Below, one piece after another: positions 61,087 through 64,000 of a stretch of DNA of 64,000 bases. Every line of letters starts with the position of its first letter. Position 1 is the stretch's first letter. Made by a program: the position numbers and the translations under genes. The notes beneath the pieces are model-generated. The model was not told the DNA's origin and did not search any database. It was given only the letters and a program-made list of their open reading frames with translations. This stretch comes from Allodiplogaster sudhausi (taxonomy: Eukaryota; Nematoda; Chromadorea; Rhabditida; Diplogasteridae): assembly GCA_945643635.1 (NCBI GenBank), contig CALZFC010000058.1:248001-312000 (forward strand). Reading direction: 5' to 3'.

Positions 61087-62301
61087 CTACGGAGTCTGTG
61101 TCTCTTCCTTTTCTCGCTTCCTCGGCTCTCTCTCGAAGTCGCCTTTCGTCTCTTTTCCTTCCTCCTCCCACTCGTTCTGCTCAGAATCGCCGAAGAATTG
61201 CGCGTAACGCCGAATGCCGTGGGCCATCTCGAAAACGTCGTATGGAAAGTCCTTCTGAAAGAATCAATCAAGTCAGGCTTCCTCTGTTAACTTGCCAACG
61301 TAAAAAAAACCATGAAAAATGTGTTAAAAAATTTGAAGTTTACTGAAAACTAATTAGGACTAATATTGAAATTAGTTCCCGAATGTCCTTTAATATCATC
61401 CATTCGGTCCCATTCTAACATAGTGCCGAGTCTCGCCTTCCGCATCGTAGTCGTCCATTTCTCCACCGTAGAATCGGTGCTGCCTCTCCGACTCGGGAAT
61501 TTCCCCCGGCTTCGCATCAATCTTCAATGAAGAATGCACTTTAAAGATAAAATTAACAACCCAATTACACATTCTGCTCATCCACTATACAATTTAAGCA
61601 TGCTGCCTTTAAAAGTAAAATTAACGCCTTCCAGGATGTTAACTAACGTTACAGAGCGACCACCCGCACAGTTGGAGCGTTGTAAAGACTGACATCGAGT
61701 CAATCTTCTTGATGAGAATCTTTGTTCTAGAAATCGGTTTTCATTAATCGTTATGAAATTCCTCAAATTAAGTTGGTGCAACTGCATGAGTCTTACATTT
61801 AGCGCACAAGAATAAAAAAATAGAGACCTGTCAATCGACACGTTATAACTTGCGCTAGGGTCCTTCAATTCCTTGAAGATCGCTGCTTGAAGTGATGTAC
61901 ATCCATATCTGTAAACGAAAGTTCAACTCGTTCGGAATTAGATACAAAGGAGTAAGTAAATAAGGTCAAAATCAGTCACTCTATCGTTCCTATGTGATTC
62001 TGGCGAAAGCAGAAGTCATCTCGGCACTCAACGCGACGGGGCACGGACTGATGAGGCTTTAACAAAAAAAAAATCAACGAATGAAATTATACAAATTACT
62101 ACGAATGTAGACGAATTATAATTTTAAATGAGTTTAAAACAATAGCCAGACCACGACGACTCCATCGTTGCAGACGATGGGCTTAGCGAAAGCAGCAAAG
62201 GCCGATGGAAGAAGCAGAGGGAAGAGAGGCGAGACCAGCATCAAGAGACGACCACTAGCCAATGAAGCGAGGCCAGGAAGTGACAGGAAAAACAAACACA
62301 T
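61087..62301 (-). CDS. Secreted ET-module-like cysteine protein with charged tail
   Basis: Six exons in one frame, 218 residues: 62301-62152, 62056-61980, 61908-61828, 61726-61648, 61521-61420, 61254-61087. A long hydrophobic N-terminus (about residues 1-38) acts as signal peptide or anchor. The cysteine part reads IVCNDGV, then PRRVECRDDFCFRQ, GTIEYGCTS and LQLCGWSLCN. That order (C..VxCxxxFCF, G-YGC, C-x(4)-CN) matches the nematode ET module, a small secreted domain of unknown function with a three-finger look. A C-terminal extension is unusual: RFYGGEMDDYDAEGETRHY, then a Lys/Arg/Glu-rich tail. It lies between receptor genes, but a partnership is only a guess. Confidence 0.72.
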
Positions 62302-62524
62302 TTCAGGTTAATCACGTTCATATTCACTTTTAAAACTACATAATACGTGTAATAATCACATTCTCATTTTATTGGCCAGTTTTCAAATTTTCTGTGGAAT
62401 CTACGTACATTGTTGGGTCCGGAATTAATAGGATTAATTATATTAATTTAAATAATTCAAACTCGAATTGCAATTTCTTCCTTGACAATTTAATTTTCCA
62501 AGATTATATCTAACAGTTACTCAT

Positions 62525-62525
<1 letters not shown>

Positions 62526-62570
<45 letters not shown>

Positions 62571-62803
62571 TCTCTCTCTTCAGCTCTCTCTTGCGCTCTC
62601 TCGTTCCCCGTTTTTTTTTCTCTCTCTCTCTTTCTTCATCTGTCTCTCTTCTTTTCTCCTCTTTTTCTATCTCTCTCGCTCTATCTTTCTTCTTCTTCTT
62701 CTTCTTCTTCTTCTTCTTCTTCTCTCTCTCTCTCTCGCTCTCTCTCTCTCTCCCTTCTTCTCTCTCTTTCTCTTCATTTCTATTTTCTTCTCTCTCTTTC
62801 TCT

Positions 62804-62862
<59 letters not shown>
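62526..62862 (+). repeat. Compound (CT)n/(CTT)n microsatellite
   Basis: About 340 bp of CT, CTTT and CTT runs, including about 12 CTT triplets at 62686-62721 and long CT runs at 62811-62860. The long open frames through it on both strands are repeat artefacts. Confidence 0.95.
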
Positions 62863-62863
<1 letters not shown>

Positions 62864-63166
62864 CTCCTTTCCTCGTTCATCATTCGTCAACACGTTCGAG
62901 TTCATACGATACAAATTTAAATTATCTAAATTAGTTTAGTTTGCACAGAGTGCTCGAACTTGTTGAGTATCGACTTTTCTTTGGTGAGGCTATTGGCACT
63001 GTGATGAGAAAAACACATTCTAAACCAATGTCTCTCTGGTTTATTTACGAAAACTTGTAAATAAATAAATGTAAAAATATATAAGCACATGCCGTATAAA
63101 ACAAAACTATTTAACAGAAAAAAAATTTAATGGCACATGTCAAGTGAGCAAAAATTGACAGAACCA
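62863..63166. other. Intergenic
   Basis: Non-coding A/T-rich sequence; nothing supported. Confidence 0.6.
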
Positions 63167-64000
63167 TTAATTGTACAAATCATAATTAACATCTCGTGTG
63201 GCGGAGTAGGAAAGTAGCCAGGCCAGATTCCCAATGTGTAGGCAACTGAAGAGGAGGAAGGAACAGTTGCGGAGAGAGAGGAAGCCAGGGATGCGGAGAG
63301 ATGAGGAGAAGAGAACGAAGGAGAAGGCAGAGAGGGCTGGAACTGAAAAAAAGACAACTTATTAACTTTTCTACTGAATAAAATGATAAAGTATAATTAC
63401 AATTATCAATATCACCTTTCTCAACACGTTCGTTGTCATTTAGCGCCGTCGTCGACTTGTAACTGAAAATAAGGACTCTTGCCTTTGATTGTGCATTTAA
63501 AAGGGCCATCTCTGAAGGGCACTGGAGATTGCAACAATTCAGCATCGAGCAAGTAATACAATAAATGAGTGGAATAAAAGAATGCTAACCGTGTCTTTCT
63601 CTGGCAGTGGAATCGTGGAATGTTCTTGATGCGAAACACCACGGAGACGACGACAACGGCGATTGTCACGAGGAGGATCTCCATGAGGATGTACCAGCCT
63701 GCAAGGGCCTGTGCATTTGTATCTTTTCCTCGTTCTTATATTAGACATTAAATTCATTAGAAAAGATTTATTGAATAATGATTAGTAATTAATCGAATAA
63801 GAAAAAAAAAGACCCAAAATAGGCAGCTCGTTCGCTTTCGGCACAGAACTCGCGAGGATGCTCACAATGACCGCCATGGACATCATCGCAGAGAGACCAA
63901 GGTTGACCTGGAAGAGAGAGAGAAGGAAATTGAGAGAGAAAGACAAAAAGAAAGTAAGACCGCATTGCCGATCGTGCGAGCTTCTTCGGAGAGAAAGAGT
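63167..64000 (-). CDS. Cys-loop ligand-gated ion channel subunit, C-terminal half (copy 6, cut by window end)
   Basis: The window ends inside M1. Visible exons, read on the minus strand, are: LFLSEEARTIGNA; then M2 VNLGLSAMMSMAVIVSILAS with SVPKANELPILG; then M3 WYILMEILLVTIAVVVVSVVF; a short loop YKSTTALNDNERVEK; and M4 in the last exon, SLRNCSFLLFSCLHIGNLAW, ending with a stop at 63167. The tail is closest to receptor copy 4 (same FLSLRNCSFL and a loop ending VPALS-type). All visible frames are open. The ligand-binding half lies beyond the window. Confidence 0.8.

Noticed and set aside
62554..62920. 109-residue open frames on both strands
   Set aside because: They consist of Arg-Glu or Ser-Leu repeats from a CT/CTT microsatellite.

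Overview
The window looks like nuclear DNA of a nematode. The evidence is several short-intron, multi-exon genes from families that are expanded in nematodes: an FkbM-type/Methyltransf_22-like methyltransferase, a GT92 (DUF23) glycosyltransferase, a CK1/TTBK-like kinase, an ET-module-like secreted protein, Gly/Tyr-rich secreted peptides and a tandem array of Cys-loop receptors. I assigned functions by recognising motifs in hand-spliced exons; no database search was possible, and I cannot name the species.

Layout. 1-2760: no convincing gene. 2769-5676: three near-identical genes for small amidation-type Gly/Tyr peptides (+, -, +), each with its own TATA box, plus a GC-rich dispersed element. 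7242-9557 (+): type II membrane methyltransferase-like gene. 9897-35540 (-): a 19-exon CK1/TTBK-like gene that appears to be a pseudokinase. One of its introns is 22.3 kb long and is almost wholly a 61-bp satellite (12418-34680, about 365 copies). 36594-40675 (+): GT92 glycosyltransferase with a second copy of the GC-rich element in an intron. 41803-42951 (-): protein built of a Gln/Gly/Tyr hexapeptide repeat. 43916-44385 (+): fragment of a LINE reverse-transcriptase ORF. 44537-60301 (-): five head-to-tail Cys-loop receptor genes, of which the first two in coordinate order carry stops or frameshifts. 61087-62301 (-): ET-module-like secreted protein. 63167-64000 (-): a sixth receptor, cut by the window end.

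The most unusual feature is the satellite. Its unit is a copy of the exon 5/intron 5 junction of the pseudokinase gene: about 31 nt of coding sequence plus about 30 nt of intron including the 5' splice site. The gene has therefore amplified its own splice donor several hundred-fold inside its own intron, and the real exon end is the outermost repeat. Marker variants show that blocks of the array were duplicated as units (for example a 71-unit, 4331-bp offset).

Functionally the window mixes secretion and defence (peptides, ET-module protein), Golgi-type modification (methyltransferase-like, GT92) and neuronal or receptor genes. The clustering looks like local tandem duplication rather than a pathway.
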